Part shown: in pieces, positions 10,421-21,485 of the stretch
How positions within the stretch are numbered: the first letter of the stretch is position 1
Layout: each line of letters opens with the position of its first letter
Source: Hordeum vulgare subsp. vulgare
Taxonomy: Eukaryota > Streptophyta > Magnoliopsida > Poales > Poaceae
NCBI RefSeq assembly: GCF_904849725.1
Contig: NC_058518.1
Location: 330,234,581-330,298,580, forward strand
Length of the DNA stretch: 64,000 nucleotides
Reading direction: 5' to 3'
Position numbers and translations under genes: made by a program
The notes under the pieces: generated by a model
The model's input: only the letters and a program-made list of their open reading frames with translations
The model's database searches: none
Told to the model about the DNA's origin: nothing

Positions 10421-10840
10421 TAGTTCAATTTTCTTAGTTGAAAGTTGTCATTTAATTATGTTGGAAGCCCCCACCCGTAATTACCACAATAATCTCCATT
10501 TCATAGAAATATAATGACAAAAAATAAAACAAAAAACAGGATAAACATCACGTGTAGTGCTTTTTTGCTTGTTTTTTGTTTGGTATCACACAAAAAGGGA
10601 AAAAGGAAAACACAACTAGTACGAGGGGCGAATTGCAAAAGGTATGAAACCAGAAACTAGAAAGGGAAAACCACACACTCCGCACGTCTATTGTTTTTCG
10701 GTCACGGGATCGCTCCCCGCGTGACACTTATCGCACGTGGAGCGCTACCAAAACGTTCCCTCGTATCATTCCAAAGTAGCTCGCTCACTAGTTGCCCTCC
10801 TTTCCTTCCTAGGGCTTTTGCTGTGACTAAGAAAAAAATG
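10421..10840. other. Non-coding spacer, possible transposon end
   Basis: No gene seen. The GC-rich stretch around 10700-10770 (GGGATCGCTCCCCGCGTGAC, CGCACGTGGAGCGCTACC) resembles, from memory, the end region of a Triticeae Mutator-like repeat, but no inverted partner was found, so this is not called as an element. Confidence 0.3.
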
Positions 10841-11945
10841 CCCACTTTAGCCCAATTTATACTGTGACTAACAAACTCATATTTGGTTGTGACTAATAAA
10901 GCCCAAACTTTTCTATGGTGATAAATGAAAATTTCCCATGATGAAAAAAATAGTATAAAAATTACCACGATATATATAAACCAATTTCCCAAAACATTTG
11001 GAAAGATTGTCATGGCAAATATATATTTAAAATATGCTTTTCATCATATTAATTAAAAGGTTGTTTGGCGGATGTATATTAGAAATTGCCATGATATTTT
11101 AATAATAAATATACATGCTTTGTATATGAAATTTAGAATTTATGTAAAAAAGAGTAATTATGACCGAAGTTTCCGACATGTATAATAAATTTTGCCATGT
11201 TATTTTAAGGATAATTGCCATGCTTTTATGTAAGAAATTTTCCATGTATGTGAAACCCCCCAAAAAAGGTCAAAAATTGCCATGGCAAATGCATATTAAC
11301 AAAATGCCATGGTATATTTTTATCAAAATTGCCATGCTTTATATAACTATTTTTTTGCCATGAATGTGAAATAAATCCAAAAATAATTTGCCTTGGCAAA
11401 TGCATGTTCAGTTTTCCATGGTATTTTGATGAAAAAATCTTGTCTTATGAATAATAAAAAATATTGTGGGTGTGAAATACACAAAAAATGGTAACAAAAT
11501 TGACATGGCAAATGCATATTCAAATTTTTCGTTGGAATTTTCATCAAATTTGCCATGCTTTATGAAAGAAAATTGCCATTAATGTGAAAAAATATCAAAA
11601 ATTGCAATGGAAAAATGCAAGTTGATTTTTTTCCATGGTACCTTTTTTTACCAAAATTACCATCTTTATGCGTAATAAAATTGATGTGTTTTCGAAAATA
11701 ATACAAAACAAATGATTCAAAATTGCCATTCAAAAAATGCATATTAAAAAATTGATGTAGTATTTTTGTCAATTCTTCGACGCTTTATGAAGATTCTTTT
11801 GCCAAAAATTGAAATAACAAAAAAATGATGAAAATTGCCATGGAAAATTCATGATCATGTTTTCCATGGTGTTTTTTTTTACCAAAATTGCCATCTTGTG
11901 CGTAATAAACTTGCCATGTATTTGAAAATAACATGAAGGGCTTGT
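10841..11945. repeat. AT-rich block with recurrent GCCATG motifs, left
   Basis: AT-rich sequence in which AATTGCCATGGCAAATGCAT, TTTCCATGGTATTTT and related phrases recur at irregular 20-60 bp steps. A longer unit including GCGTAATAAA...TTGAAAATAA recurs at about 11668 and 11898 (roughly 220-230 bp apart). The same phrases return in the same orientation at 16290-17345. TTGCCATGGCAA is itself palindromic. No coding capacity. Likely repeat arms of one old element, of unknown class. Confidence 0.6.
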
Positions 11946-12539
11946 TTGGCTGTCATATTCGAAAGTGCATGCATTGCATACTTGTCACACCTTAGACTGG
12001 CTGAGTGAAAAAAGGCAAGACTCAACATGTGCATGTTGCTTGTTTCTTGTGCATTCAATCAATGGCTACTTAGGGTTGGCTGTTTGTTTGCACGCATATG
12101 CGCTTGTGGGGTGAGTAGATGCAAACCACAATTATTTGACTGCATGCACGTTTGTGTTCTACTCACCCCATTCAAATATGGTGGGCTTGCCACCACATTA
12201 GCAGCACAACAACATGCACTACAACAAAGAACACACAACATAATGATGATAAGCAAGCAATTAACAAGAATGTAGACATCGGATTAATAGGCCAAGTAAT
12301 ATAACTACGACCATAAGTTAAAGACAAAAGAGGCATCGGATGCCCCCTGCCTCACACCAGTGTGTTGATCCTGGTCAAAATATTAACAAGTAAACAACAC
12401 TAGTTCAAACCATCACCACGAACTACTAGCAGGTTCATACTTAATTGTACTAACATCTAGAGCGTGAGAGAGATGTTGATGATGCATTTGTGCCTGGTGC
12501 AACACACCTTACATTGAGTTGTCGTGATTGTAGATATGC
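11946..12539. other. Unassigned sequence with one 12-bp hairpin
   Basis: No gene recognised. TGGGGTGAGTAG (12107-12118) is matched by its exact reverse complement CTACTCACCCCA (12159-12170), leaving a 40-nt loop. The stretch near 12180-12540 could be the 3' flank of the gene-like minus-strand segment that begins at 12540. Confidence 0.35.
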
Positions 12540-13010
12540 ACCTTCACGACAAGGCTAGAGCTCCGTAGGACGAGGACGTCATCGGGGACGATCCTATGAC
12601 AGTGGCAGAAGTACCGCCAGTCCGACCAAGGACCATGTGCACCTGGAAGTTCTGGACCTGAACCCAAAATTCACACCACTTGTTGGCCAATAGTTATACG
12701 ACGCGAATAAGCTTGACCACCAACCACTCCCTCAGAACCTCCATGAACATGGGAGGGATGATGAGCATGGCGAGACCTTCCATGTTCTTGATCTAGACAT
12801 AGAACCCCAACGGCTCTTGGGACCCCTCTTCATGGCCGGTCCTCGGAGATCATCCCCTTGAAGGTGGCTAGCTCATGAAGGCGACCCTTCCAAGAGGTTC
12901 ACCGTCTTGATCTCACAGTTCGTGGGTATCAGGTCATCGACGCCCTCGGTGTCAACAATGACTTGGGCTCCTCCACCGCCTACGTCCCACTCCATCTTCA
13001 TGATCTTGTT
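12540..13010 (-). pseudogene. Gene-like degenerate segment of unknown identity
   Basis: GC-richer than its surroundings. In shifting minus-strand frames it gives coding-like peptides: KIMKMEWDVGGGGAQVIVDT and IPTNCEIKTVNLLEGSPS (13006-12880), then IKNMEGLAMLIIPPMFMEVL with REWLVVKLIRVV, a stop, and LLANKWCEFWVQVQNFQVHM (about 12800-12640), then GTSATVIGSSPMTSSSYGAL. At least one frameshift and one stop interrupt it. The middle part faintly resembles a B3 DNA-binding domain (a hydrophobic strand, IPP.F, then a later W), but this is a guess. It may pair with the segment at 15455-15900 as exons split by the Copia solo LTR. Confidence 0.3.
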
Positions 13011-13123
13011 ACGTAAGATGACTTATGTTAGTAATAGAGAAATAAAAACTATCTATGATTGACAACTATCTATGATTGGGAACTTGCTATGTTAGTAATA
13101 GATTGATGACAGCTGCCAAAGAG

Positions 13124-13217
13124 CAAGTGTCACTGATGAGTGACACTTGAACTTGGGCAACTGCCACTGATCAGTGTAGTTGCCAAAACATGAGTGTTAT
13201 GATCTAAAGATAACACT
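13124..13217. repeat. Three consecutive short hairpins
   Basis: Three inverted repeats lie in under 100 bp. CAAGTGTCACT (13124-13134) pairs with AGTGACACTTG (13139-13149) across a 4-nt loop. 13156-13184 (GGCAACT...AGTTGCC around CACTGATCAGTG) is a near-perfect palindrome. AGTGTTAT (13193-13200) pairs with ATAACACT (13210-13217). In addition, AGTTGCCAAA near 13179 can pair with TTTGGCAAC near 13240. No transcript is known. Confidence 0.75.
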
Positions 13218-13524
13218 ACAAGTGGTGCCCACTTCCACATTTGGCAACATGCTAGATTGGTAGTAGTACCTAAACGAGCAAACACATTGGTCCTACAACA
13301 TGCACATTTTTTCCTACATAACAAGTTCACCATGCACGCAGTAAAATATGCACAAACCCTAACTAATTTCATGAACATCATTAGTCAATACCATCGCGCA
13401 ACATGAATATCACTCCAATTTCATGAACAACAGGCATATGCCAGCACCAATCTACCATAAACATCAAGCATATGCCAACCCAAGCTTAACTCCAATGCCA
13501 CTACCTATCTTGCAAGCACCAATC
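13218..13524. other. Unassigned sequence before the Copia solo LTR
   Basis: No gene seen. It contains the direct repeat AGCACCAATCTACCA near 13444, which resembles the insertion site of the solo LTR (AGCACCAATC^TACCAATGGG once the LTR is removed). Confidence 0.3.
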
Positions 13525-15308
13525 TGTTGGGGAACGTTGCATGGGAAACAAAAAATTCCTACGCACACGAAGACCTATCATGGTGATGTTCATCTACGAG
13601 AGGAGACTAGATCTACATACCCTTGTAGATTGCTAAGCGGGGAGCGTTAAGAAACGCGATTGATGTAGTGGTACAGCTTCGTGATTCAAATCACCATTGT
13701 CCCACGATCCGTTCCGATCTAGCGCTGAACGGACGGCACCTCCGCGTTCAGCACACGTATTGCTCGATGACGATCTCGGCCTTCTTGATCCAGCAAGAGA
13801 GATAGAGAAGTAGATGATTCTCCGGCAACGTGACGGCGCTCCGGTGGTGGTGATGATCTACTCCTGCAGGGCTCCGCCTGAGCTCCGCAGAAATCCAACC
13901 TAGAGGAAGAACTACGTGGTATAGGTTTGAGTTGCACGTGGCAAAGTTGTGTCTCAAAAGCCCTAACACCACCAGTATATATAGGAGGAGCGGAGGGGCT
14001 AGCCTTGGGGCTCAAGGAAGCACCCGGCCGAAGGAGGAGGTGGACTACCACCCCAATTCGGTTTGGGGGAAGGAGTTCACTCCTTCCTTCCCACCTCCCT
14101 CTTTCCTTTTTTTTCCTTTCCTTTGGTATTTTTTCACTTGTAGCACCATGGCCCTATTGCATTGGCCTCACCAGCCCACTATGGGCTGGTGCGCCACCCT
14201 AGGGTCACTGGGCTCACTCCCGGGTGGGTGGGCCCCTCCCGGTGAATACCCGGAACCCATTCATCACTCCCGGTACACTACCGGTAATGCCCGAAACTTT
14301 CCGGTGACCAAATGAAACCATCCTATATATCAATCTTAGTTTCCGGACCATTCCGGAAACCCTCGTGACGTCCGTGATCTCATCCGGGACTCCAAACAAC
14401 TTTTGGTAACCACACATATAACTCTACTATACTAAAACATCATCGAACCTTAAGTGTGCAGACCCTGCGGGTTCGAGAACTATGTAGACATGACTCGGGA
14501 CACTCCTCGGTCAATATCCAATAGCGGGACGTAGATGCCCATATTGGATCCTACATATTCTCCGAAGATCTTATCGGTTCAACCTCTGTGCCAAGGATTC
14601 ATATAATCCCGTATGTCATTCCCTTTCTCCTTCGGTATGTTACTTGTCTGAGATTCGATCGTCGGTATCCGTATACCTATTTCAATCTCGTTACCGGCAA
14701 GTCTCTTTACTTGTTCCGTAATACAAGATCCCGTGACTTACACTTAGTCACATTGCTTGCAAGGCTTGTTTGTGATGTTGTATTACCGAGTGGGCCCCGA
14801 GATGCTTCTTCGTCATACGGAGTGACAAATCCCAGTCTTGATCCATACTAACTCAACGGACACCTTCGGAGATACGTGTAGAGCACCTTTATAGTCACCC
14901 AGTTACGTTGTGATGTTTGATACACACAAGGTATTCCTCCGGTGTCAGTGAGTTATATGATCTCATGGTCATAGGAATGAATACTTGACACGCAGAAAAC
15001 AATAGCAATAAAATGATACGATCACATGCTACGTTCATAGTTTGGGTCTAGTCCATCACATGATTCTCCTAATGATGTGATCCAGTTATCAAGTGACAAC
15101 ACTAGCATATGGTCAGAAAACCTTAACCATCATTGGTCAACTGGCTAGCCCACTAGAGGCTTGCTAGGGACATTGTTTTGTCTATGTATCCACACATGTA
15201 TCTATGTTTTCATTCAATACAATTATAGATGGATAATAAACTATTACCTTGAAACAGGAAATATAATAATAACTATTTTATCATTACCTCTAGGTCATAT
15301 TTCCAACA
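13525..15308 (-). repeat. Solo Copia LTR (Angela/BARE-1 type) with TSD CAATC
   Basis: A 1,784-bp unit starting TGTTGGGGAACGTTGCATGG and ending CATATTTCCAACA on the plus strand, so the LTR is antisense (minus-strand start TGTTGGAAATATGACCTAGA). CAATC flanks it at 13520-13524 and 15309-15313. The body matches the LTRs of Copia element 1 throughout. A TATATATA motif near 13976-13983 marks its promoter region. No internal sequence remains, so it is a solo LTR. Confidence 0.93.
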
Positions 15309-15398
15309 CAATCTACCAATGGGTAAGCAATAGCACCACCTAGTTTGCTTGAACACCCGAGGTTGTACACGAAGTAACAGTAACAATCAAGAAGTAAT

Positions 15399-15430
15399 CG
15401 ATTGGATTTGAATGGATTCAAATCCAATCG
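15399..15430. repeat. 14-bp-arm hairpin
   Basis: CGATTGGATTTGAA (15399-15412) and its exact reverse complement TTCAAATCCAATCG (15417-15430) are separated by TGGA. Related single arms (AACCAATCAAATCCAAGCC) follow at once. Confidence 0.8.
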
Positions 15431-15454
15431 AAACCAATCAAATCCAAGCCATGC

Positions 15455-15900
15455 CTAGGGTAGAAAACCCTTATCTATATCTATGAGCAAAGGGGAAAAA
15501 TGTAACTTATTGGAGTGGGTGTTGTTAGAGCGTACGTCGGTACAGGAGAAAACCCGGGAGGCAAGGAGGTGTCGGCCGAACAGGATGAGCCAACAATTTT
15601 GAGGGCCATCGGCGATGTGCCGGTGCTCCTTGTCATGCGACAGGTTAGAGAAGAGGTCGTCATCTTCCATGGATCTCCGACGCTGCCCACAGAAAACCCT
15701 AAATTGAGTGTAAAAAAACCTGTGTCTATGGGGGTTGTGAACAACGGAGCACCTGATGTCCCTTCTGGCGGCGCCAACGAACCCAGAACCACCAGGTCCG
15801 GATACACGGTGGAGCCATAGCGGCCGACATCGCATTGGCTAGATGAGGGGCCTGGTGCAGAATGGCGATGGCGAGCGCACGACCACCACCAGGTCAATTC
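15455..15900 (-). other. Gene-like segment of unknown identity
   Basis: The minus strand 15835-15455 is open for 126 codons and includes RRSMEDDDLFSNLSHDKEHR and HIADGPQNCWLILFGRHLLA. The plus strand is also open for about 100 codons (15515-15820), so open length alone proves little. It is GC-richer than the flanking AT-rich blocks, and could be a 5' exon of the degenerate gene-like segment at 12540-13010 with the Copia solo LTR in an intron. No family recognised. Confidence 0.25.
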
Positions 15901-16289
15901 CTTAGTTCACGTGGGCGACCACCCATCAGTCTTGGATGTGGTTACCACCGGTGTTAATGGGGGTCAAGGGAGAGCACGGCGTCGGGTGAGCCATCGAAGG
16001 AGAGTAAGGGGCAGTGAGGAGAGTTGTGTGCATGGTGGAGTGAACGGTGACATGGCAGAGGGTGGGGAGTTGTGAGACATCTCGTCCGTCTCTCAAACTC
16101 CCCGAGGCGTGCATCAAAGAGGCATGCATGGCTGTAGCGTGTGTGGCTGGCGAAAAACTATTGATCTAGTCATTTCTTGCGAGCCTGACCAAGGGGTACT
16201 TTATGTTCCATGTAGCCTAGGAAACCAAACCAATGATTTTCTTACCGTGCGGGCCTAGTTAGGCCTAACGTGGGCTAGCAAACATGCCC
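15901..16289. other. Unassigned sequence
   Basis: No feature recognised. It is GC-rich to about 16140, then grades into the GCCATG-rich block. Confidence 0.3.
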
Positions 16290-17345
16290 AAAGAAAATGT
16301 GCAAGAGAATTGCCATGGCAGAATGCATATTCAAAATTGTCATGTTTTTTAATCAAATTTGCCACAAATAAAATTGCCAATAATGTGAAGTAAAAAAATG
16401 ATCAAAAAATGGGATGGCAAAAGCATGTTCAAATTTGTCGTGGTGTTTTTTCCAAAATCACCATCTTGTGCGTAATAAAATTGATGTGTATGTGAAAATA
16501 ACACAAAACAAATGATCAACAAAATTGCCATGGAAAAATCCATATTTAAAATTGCCATGCTTTTTAAATAAAATTTGCATGAAATAAAATTGCCAAGAAC
16601 GTGAAGTAATAAAAACTGATCAAAAATTGTAATGGCAAATGGATGTTCAAACTTGCCATGGTAATTGAATTAAAATTGCCATGGTTTATGAACTTAGTTT
16701 GCCATAGTTCATGAACTAATATTTCCATGTATATAAAATTAGTTTGCCATGGTGTGTAAATTTTTCCTGTGAATAATATTAAATTTTCCATGGAAAACAC
16801 ACCTTTAAAGTAACAAAAAAACATGGCAAACTTAGTTCATAAACACCTATAACATATATATATTGCAATGCAGCACAAGGCATATGGGGAATTATTTTCC
16901 CTATCAAGTTGCAAGTACCCATTGAAGTAATTTTTGACATGTTACAACAAAGAGACATCGTAATTAAAATAAAAAGACATGGTAAAGTTGCCATGTAAAA
17001 AATCATATTTTTTGCAATAATACGAAAAGGACATGATCAACGAAAACCACAAACCATGACCTAAAGGTTGCCATGGTCCATGCACTAAGTTTGCCATGAT
17101 GTATCAACTAGATTTGCCATGCTTACTTAGAGTTGAAATTTTTGCCATGTTGAAAGAAGAAGATTTTTTTTGCCATGCTCGAGGAGGAAACAAATACGTG
17201 CTGAGAATTTCCATGGCAATTTTTGGAGATTGTGCACTTAGGTGAAAATTGCCATCAGAGAAAAGTATATAATATGGCCCCAAAAAAGGTGTGAAGGTGC
17301 CATGGCAAAAAAGAAGACTCATTACCATGGTAATTTATTTACAAT
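16290..17345. repeat. AT-rich block with recurrent GCCATG motifs, right
   Basis: The same phrase family as 10841-11945 and in the same orientation: GAATTGCCATGGCAGAATGC, CACCATCTTGTGCGTAATAA (near 16459), AAATTGCCATGCTTTTTAAA. From 16650 on the motifs vary more (TAGTTTGCCATGGTGTG, TTTGCCATGATGTATC) and spacing widens. About fourteen GCCATG occurrences were counted by eye. No coding signal. Confidence 0.6.
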
Positions 17346-18960
17346 GTAAATTGGGGTGGCAAAAAAGAATAATATATTTGAATCACTCAACAAATCTCCC
17401 ATCATGAAAAATTATTTGAATTACTTCAAGATTCCCATGCTCATTGCAAAAAATACGAGCTAAAATTGTCATGATTTTTTATGAACTTGGGTAAAGCTTG
17501 CAATCGCTATATAACATCAGAAAAATGTGTGGAAGTGAGCCATGGGTTTAGAAATAGATATAGTTCATATTTGTCAAATGCTTTAGTACCAAAAATTGTC
17601 GCGAGCCTACCAATACAAATTGTTCTACACATCCTGGATAAAAGCATGCTCTTACCTCCAAATTGGTTAACAACCGCCATGTACTACATGTGGAAAAACG
17701 ACAATTGAGGATGAGAATATGACAATGGAGGCAATAGGGATAGAGGGTATGTCGAGCACCCAACATCGTACAAGATGACGACCATCGACTAAAAGTTCAA
17801 CTAATCCCCGAGTTTTTTGGTAATTTATAGCAACGTATACGTAATTGAACCGATAGCTATTCTGAGTTTATTTTAGGAAAAAAGTTCAACATAGGTATGG
17901 CAAGGACATGTGGATGTGGACCCCTAAAACTGTAAAGAACATGGATTGAAAAAAGTTCCAATACTCTACATTTTTGTTTAGTGATATAAGATCGCATTGA
18001 CTCCATAGGAAAGGCAATACTATTAAAAGGGGGTGAGGTTTTGATCATGACTCAATTTCTCAAGCGCTTAATGATATTGCTCCAAAACCCTCAGCCACAT
18101 TGTCACAATCCAATCTATCCAAAACCCTAATGTCAGTATCAGCCCCACCGAAAACTCTTACCCTGATCCACCGAGACACATCACACAAAACCACTGCCTA
18201 AACTCTAGAAACCCGATTTCATCGAGATGGCATTTGGTCCCACCAAAGTGCAAGTGTTAAGTCTTTGTAACCCATTATTTTCACTTAGAATCTCCGAGTG
18301 AAACTGATCAAAATTACCAAAATGAGGAAATTGCTTAGGTCATCACAAATTTGTCCTACTGAGTGGATCCATCCGATCTCATCGAAATGTCTAATGTTGA
18401 AATATTTTGCTAGTAGATGACACCAAGTTTTCATGTTGGTCTTAGTGTGTTGATCATAAATGTGTGTAATGGCTAGATATTTGGTGATGGCTATTTATAC
18501 CCTATCTACTCCATCTACTCTCAGAGAGAGCAACCAGGACGAAGCATACACTTCTCATATCCATTTTCTAAGAGAGAAACACCTACACTTGTGTTGGGAT
18601 CAAGACTTTTCACTCCAATCCTTCTCTTCTACCAAGCCAAATTTGTGAGAGAGTGATAGTGTTCATGAGACTATCTTCTAAAGCACAAGAGCAATAAGTT
18701 TATCATCTACACAACATATATTACCTTTTGGAGAGTGGTGTCTCCTATATTGGTTAGGTGTCACTTGGGAGCCTCCAATTTTTTTGGAGTTGAACCAGGG
18801 AGTTTGTAAGGGCAAGGAGATCACCTACTTTATGAATATGTACCATGAGTGAGGCTATTCCTTCTTGGATGTAAGCCATGGTGGAATAGACAAGGTTGCT
18901 TATTCGTGGACCCTTCATGGGTAGAGCCTATCAAACTCTAGGATCTGCATCCAAGGAACT
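17346..18960. other. Non-coding sequence, possible old LTR remnant
   Basis: No gene seen. 18050-18960 has features of an LTR (GGCTATTTATACCCTATC near 18488 as a possible TATA region, then CTCTCAGAGAGAGCAACCAG), and the sequence style of a degenerate grass LTR, but I found no partner or target duplication. 17346-18050 is AT-rich and unassigned. Confidence 0.3.
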
Positions 18961-19633
18961 CCTCCAATAAGTAGGGTTCAGACATTGAGGGCTTGTCTTG
19001 GCAACCCGCAACACGATGACATCTACGACAAGGCCCACGACAAGCTCACTCAATCTCACCGGGCACGAGGAGACTGCACGAGCTACCCAGGTTCGAGCCA
19101 TCGTGCGGTGTAATACCCTACTCATGTCTGTGTTGGATTGTTCTGTAATGGAGAGCTCTACTCAGGGTACACGAGGTGTGGGGGAGAGAATGGCTCGATC
19201 CCCTTATATGGAAGTGGCATGTCCCCTCTTGTAGTGCCTTGGTCCTCTTTCCCGAAAATATCTGCAGCAAAGAGTGGCCATGGGGCAGCAATTCAAACGC
19301 GAACAAATGTGCATGCCAATCCTCACAAAAGGCGGTCTCCGAGTGATAAAGTGTTCGTCCTGAAACTCCGGTGGGCTCGGCAATGACCTCCATCCTAGCA
19401 CACTGGTCCGTCTTGATTCCCTTGCACCAAAGGGGAAAAACTTTCGTACTTGCTTTGGGGGAGGCACATGCCCTTGCTCACCTACCACCAAAATGGCAAC
19501 GTCACGCCCCGTTGTCCTCACCTGACAGTGAGACATCATCCACATGATGGGCACGGAGCCCCACGACTGGCGCCGTACGACATGCTTCGTGAGGCGGCCT
19601 CGCAAGGGGGAGGCTTGCAAGGCGGTCTCGTGC
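18961..19633. other. Old retroelement sequence hosting Copia element 1 (left part)
   Basis: Contains CCCAGGTTCGAGCCATCGTG followed by CGGTGTAATACCCTACTC (19089-19125), a phrase typical of grass LTRs in antisense. It continues, once Copia 1 is removed, into 40311 onwards: both sides have GCAAGG/GCGAGG-rich sequence around the ATGGC target site. No open frame is convincing. Confidence 0.45.
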
Positions 19634-19638
19634 ATGGC

Positions 19639-21471
19639 TATTGGAAATATGCCCTAGAGGCAATGATAAGTAGTTATTATTATATTTCCTGTTTAAAAAT
19701 AATCATTTATTATCCATGCTATAATTGTATTGAATGAAAACATAGATACATGTGTGGATATATAGACAAAACAATGTCCCTAGCAAGCCTCTAGTTGGCT
19801 AGCCAGTTGATCAATGACAATCAAGGTTTTCTAACTATGTACAAGTGTTGTCACTTGATAACTGGATCACATCATTAGGAGAATCATGTGATGGACTAGA
19901 CCCAAAGTATGAACGTAGCATATTGATCGTGTCTTTTTATTGCTATTGTTTTCTGCGTGTCAGGTATTTGTTCCTATAAACATGAGATCATATAACTCAC
20001 TGGCACCAGAGGAATACCTTGTGTGCATCAAACGTCACAACATAACTGGGTGACTATAAAGGTGCTCTACAGGTATCTCTGAAGGTGTCCGTTGAGTTAG
20101 TATGGATCGAGACTGGGATTTGTCACTCCGTGTGACGGAGAGGTATCTCGGGGCACACTCGGTAATACAACATCACACACAAGCCTTGCAAGCAATGTGA
20201 CTAAGTGTAACTCACGGGATCTTGTATTACGGAATGAGTAAAGAGACTTGCCGGTAACGAGATTTACATAGGTATGTGGATACCGACGATCGAATCTCGG
20301 GCAAGTAACATACCAAAGGACAAAGGGAATGACATACGGGATTATATGAATCCTTGACACTGAGGTTCAACCGATAAGATCTTCGAAGAATATGTAGGAT
20401 CCAATATGGGCATCCAGGTCCCGCTATTGGATATTGACTGAGGAGTACCTCGGGGCATGTCTACATTGTTCTCGAACCCGCAGGGTGTGCACACTTAAGG
20501 TTCGGTGATGTTTTAGTATAGTATAATTATATGTATGGTTACAGAATGTTGTTTGGAGTCCCGGATGAGATCACAGACGTCATGAGGGATTCCGGAATGG
20601 TCAGGAAACGAAGATTGATATATAGGATGGCTTCATTTGGTTACCGGAAGGTTTTCGTGCATTACCGGGAATGTACCGGGAGTGACGAATGGGTTCACGA
20701 AGTTCACCGGGAGGGGGGCAACCCACCCGGGGGAAGCCCAATGTCCCTAGGGGTGGCGCACCAGCACTTAGTGGGCTGGTGGGACAGCCCAATAGGGCCT
20801 TGGTGCCAAGGAAAGAAAACCAAAGAAAAAGAAAAAAAAAGGAGAGGTGGGAAGGAAGAGAAAGACTCCACTTTCCAATCCTAACTGGAGTAGTATTGGA
20901 GTAGGACTCCTCCTCTCCCTTGGCCGGTGCACCCTTGTGGGATTGGCCCTCAAGGCAAGCCTCCTCCCCCTCCCTCCTATATATAGTGGTGATTTAGGGC
21001 TGATTTGAGACAACTTTTGCCACGTCCAACTCAGATCTAGACACCATAGTTTTACCTCTAGATCGTATTTCTGCGGAGCTCGGGCGGAGCCCTGCAGGAG
21101 TAGATCCTCACCACCACCGGAGCGTCATCACGCTGCCGAAGAACTCATCTACTTCTCCGTATTGCTTGCTGGATCAAGAAGGTCGAGATCATCGTTGAGA
21201 TGTACGTGTGCTGAATGCGGAGGTGCCGTCCGTTCGGCACTAGATCGGAACGGATCGTGGGACGGATCGCGGGACGGGTCATGGGATAGTTCGTGGGGCT
21301 GATCGAGGGATGTGAAGACGTTCCACTACATCAACCACGTTTTTTAACGCTTCCTGCTGTGTGATCTACAAGGGTACGTACATCCAAATCTCCTCTCGTA
21401 GATGGACATCACCATGATAGGTCTTCGTTTGCGTAGGAAATTTTTTGTTTCCCATGCAGCGTTCCCCAACA
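19639..21471 (+). repeat. 5' LTR of Copia element 1
   Basis: 1,833 bp, starting (TA)TTGGAAATATGCCCTAG and ending CAGCGTTCCCCAACA. It matches the 3' LTR pieces (28430-29003, 37237-38321, 40151-40305) and, inverted, the solo LTRs at 13525 and 38322. It holds a TATA box near 20978 and the U5 end next to the primer site. Confidence 0.94.
20978..20985 (+). promoter_or_regulatory. TATA box in the Copia 1 5' LTR
   Basis: TATATATA preceded by CCTCCCTCC and followed by GTGGTGATTTAGGGC, where Angela-type LTRs carry their promoter. It is conserved in position in the other LTR copies, although the 3' LTR reads TAAATATA at this site (near 37996). Confidence 0.55.
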
Positions 21472-21472
21472 G

Positions 21473-21485
21473 TGGCATCATGAGC
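21473..21485 (+). other. Primer-binding site, Met-tRNA type
   Basis: TGGCATCATGAGC directly after the LTR. It resembles the Copia primer site complementary to the initiator Met tRNA (TGGTATCAGAGC), with one substitution and one extra T. The same variant follows the 5' LTR of Copia element 2 at 47392. Confidence 0.75.

Noticed and set aside
10690..10770. Possible Mutator-like terminal inverted repeat
   Set aside because: Resemblance is from memory only; no matching inverted end or 9-bp target duplication was seen on the other side.
15515..15820. 101-codon plus-strand ORF as a gene
   Set aside because: The minus strand is open over the same bases, no domain is recognised, and composition explains the open frame.
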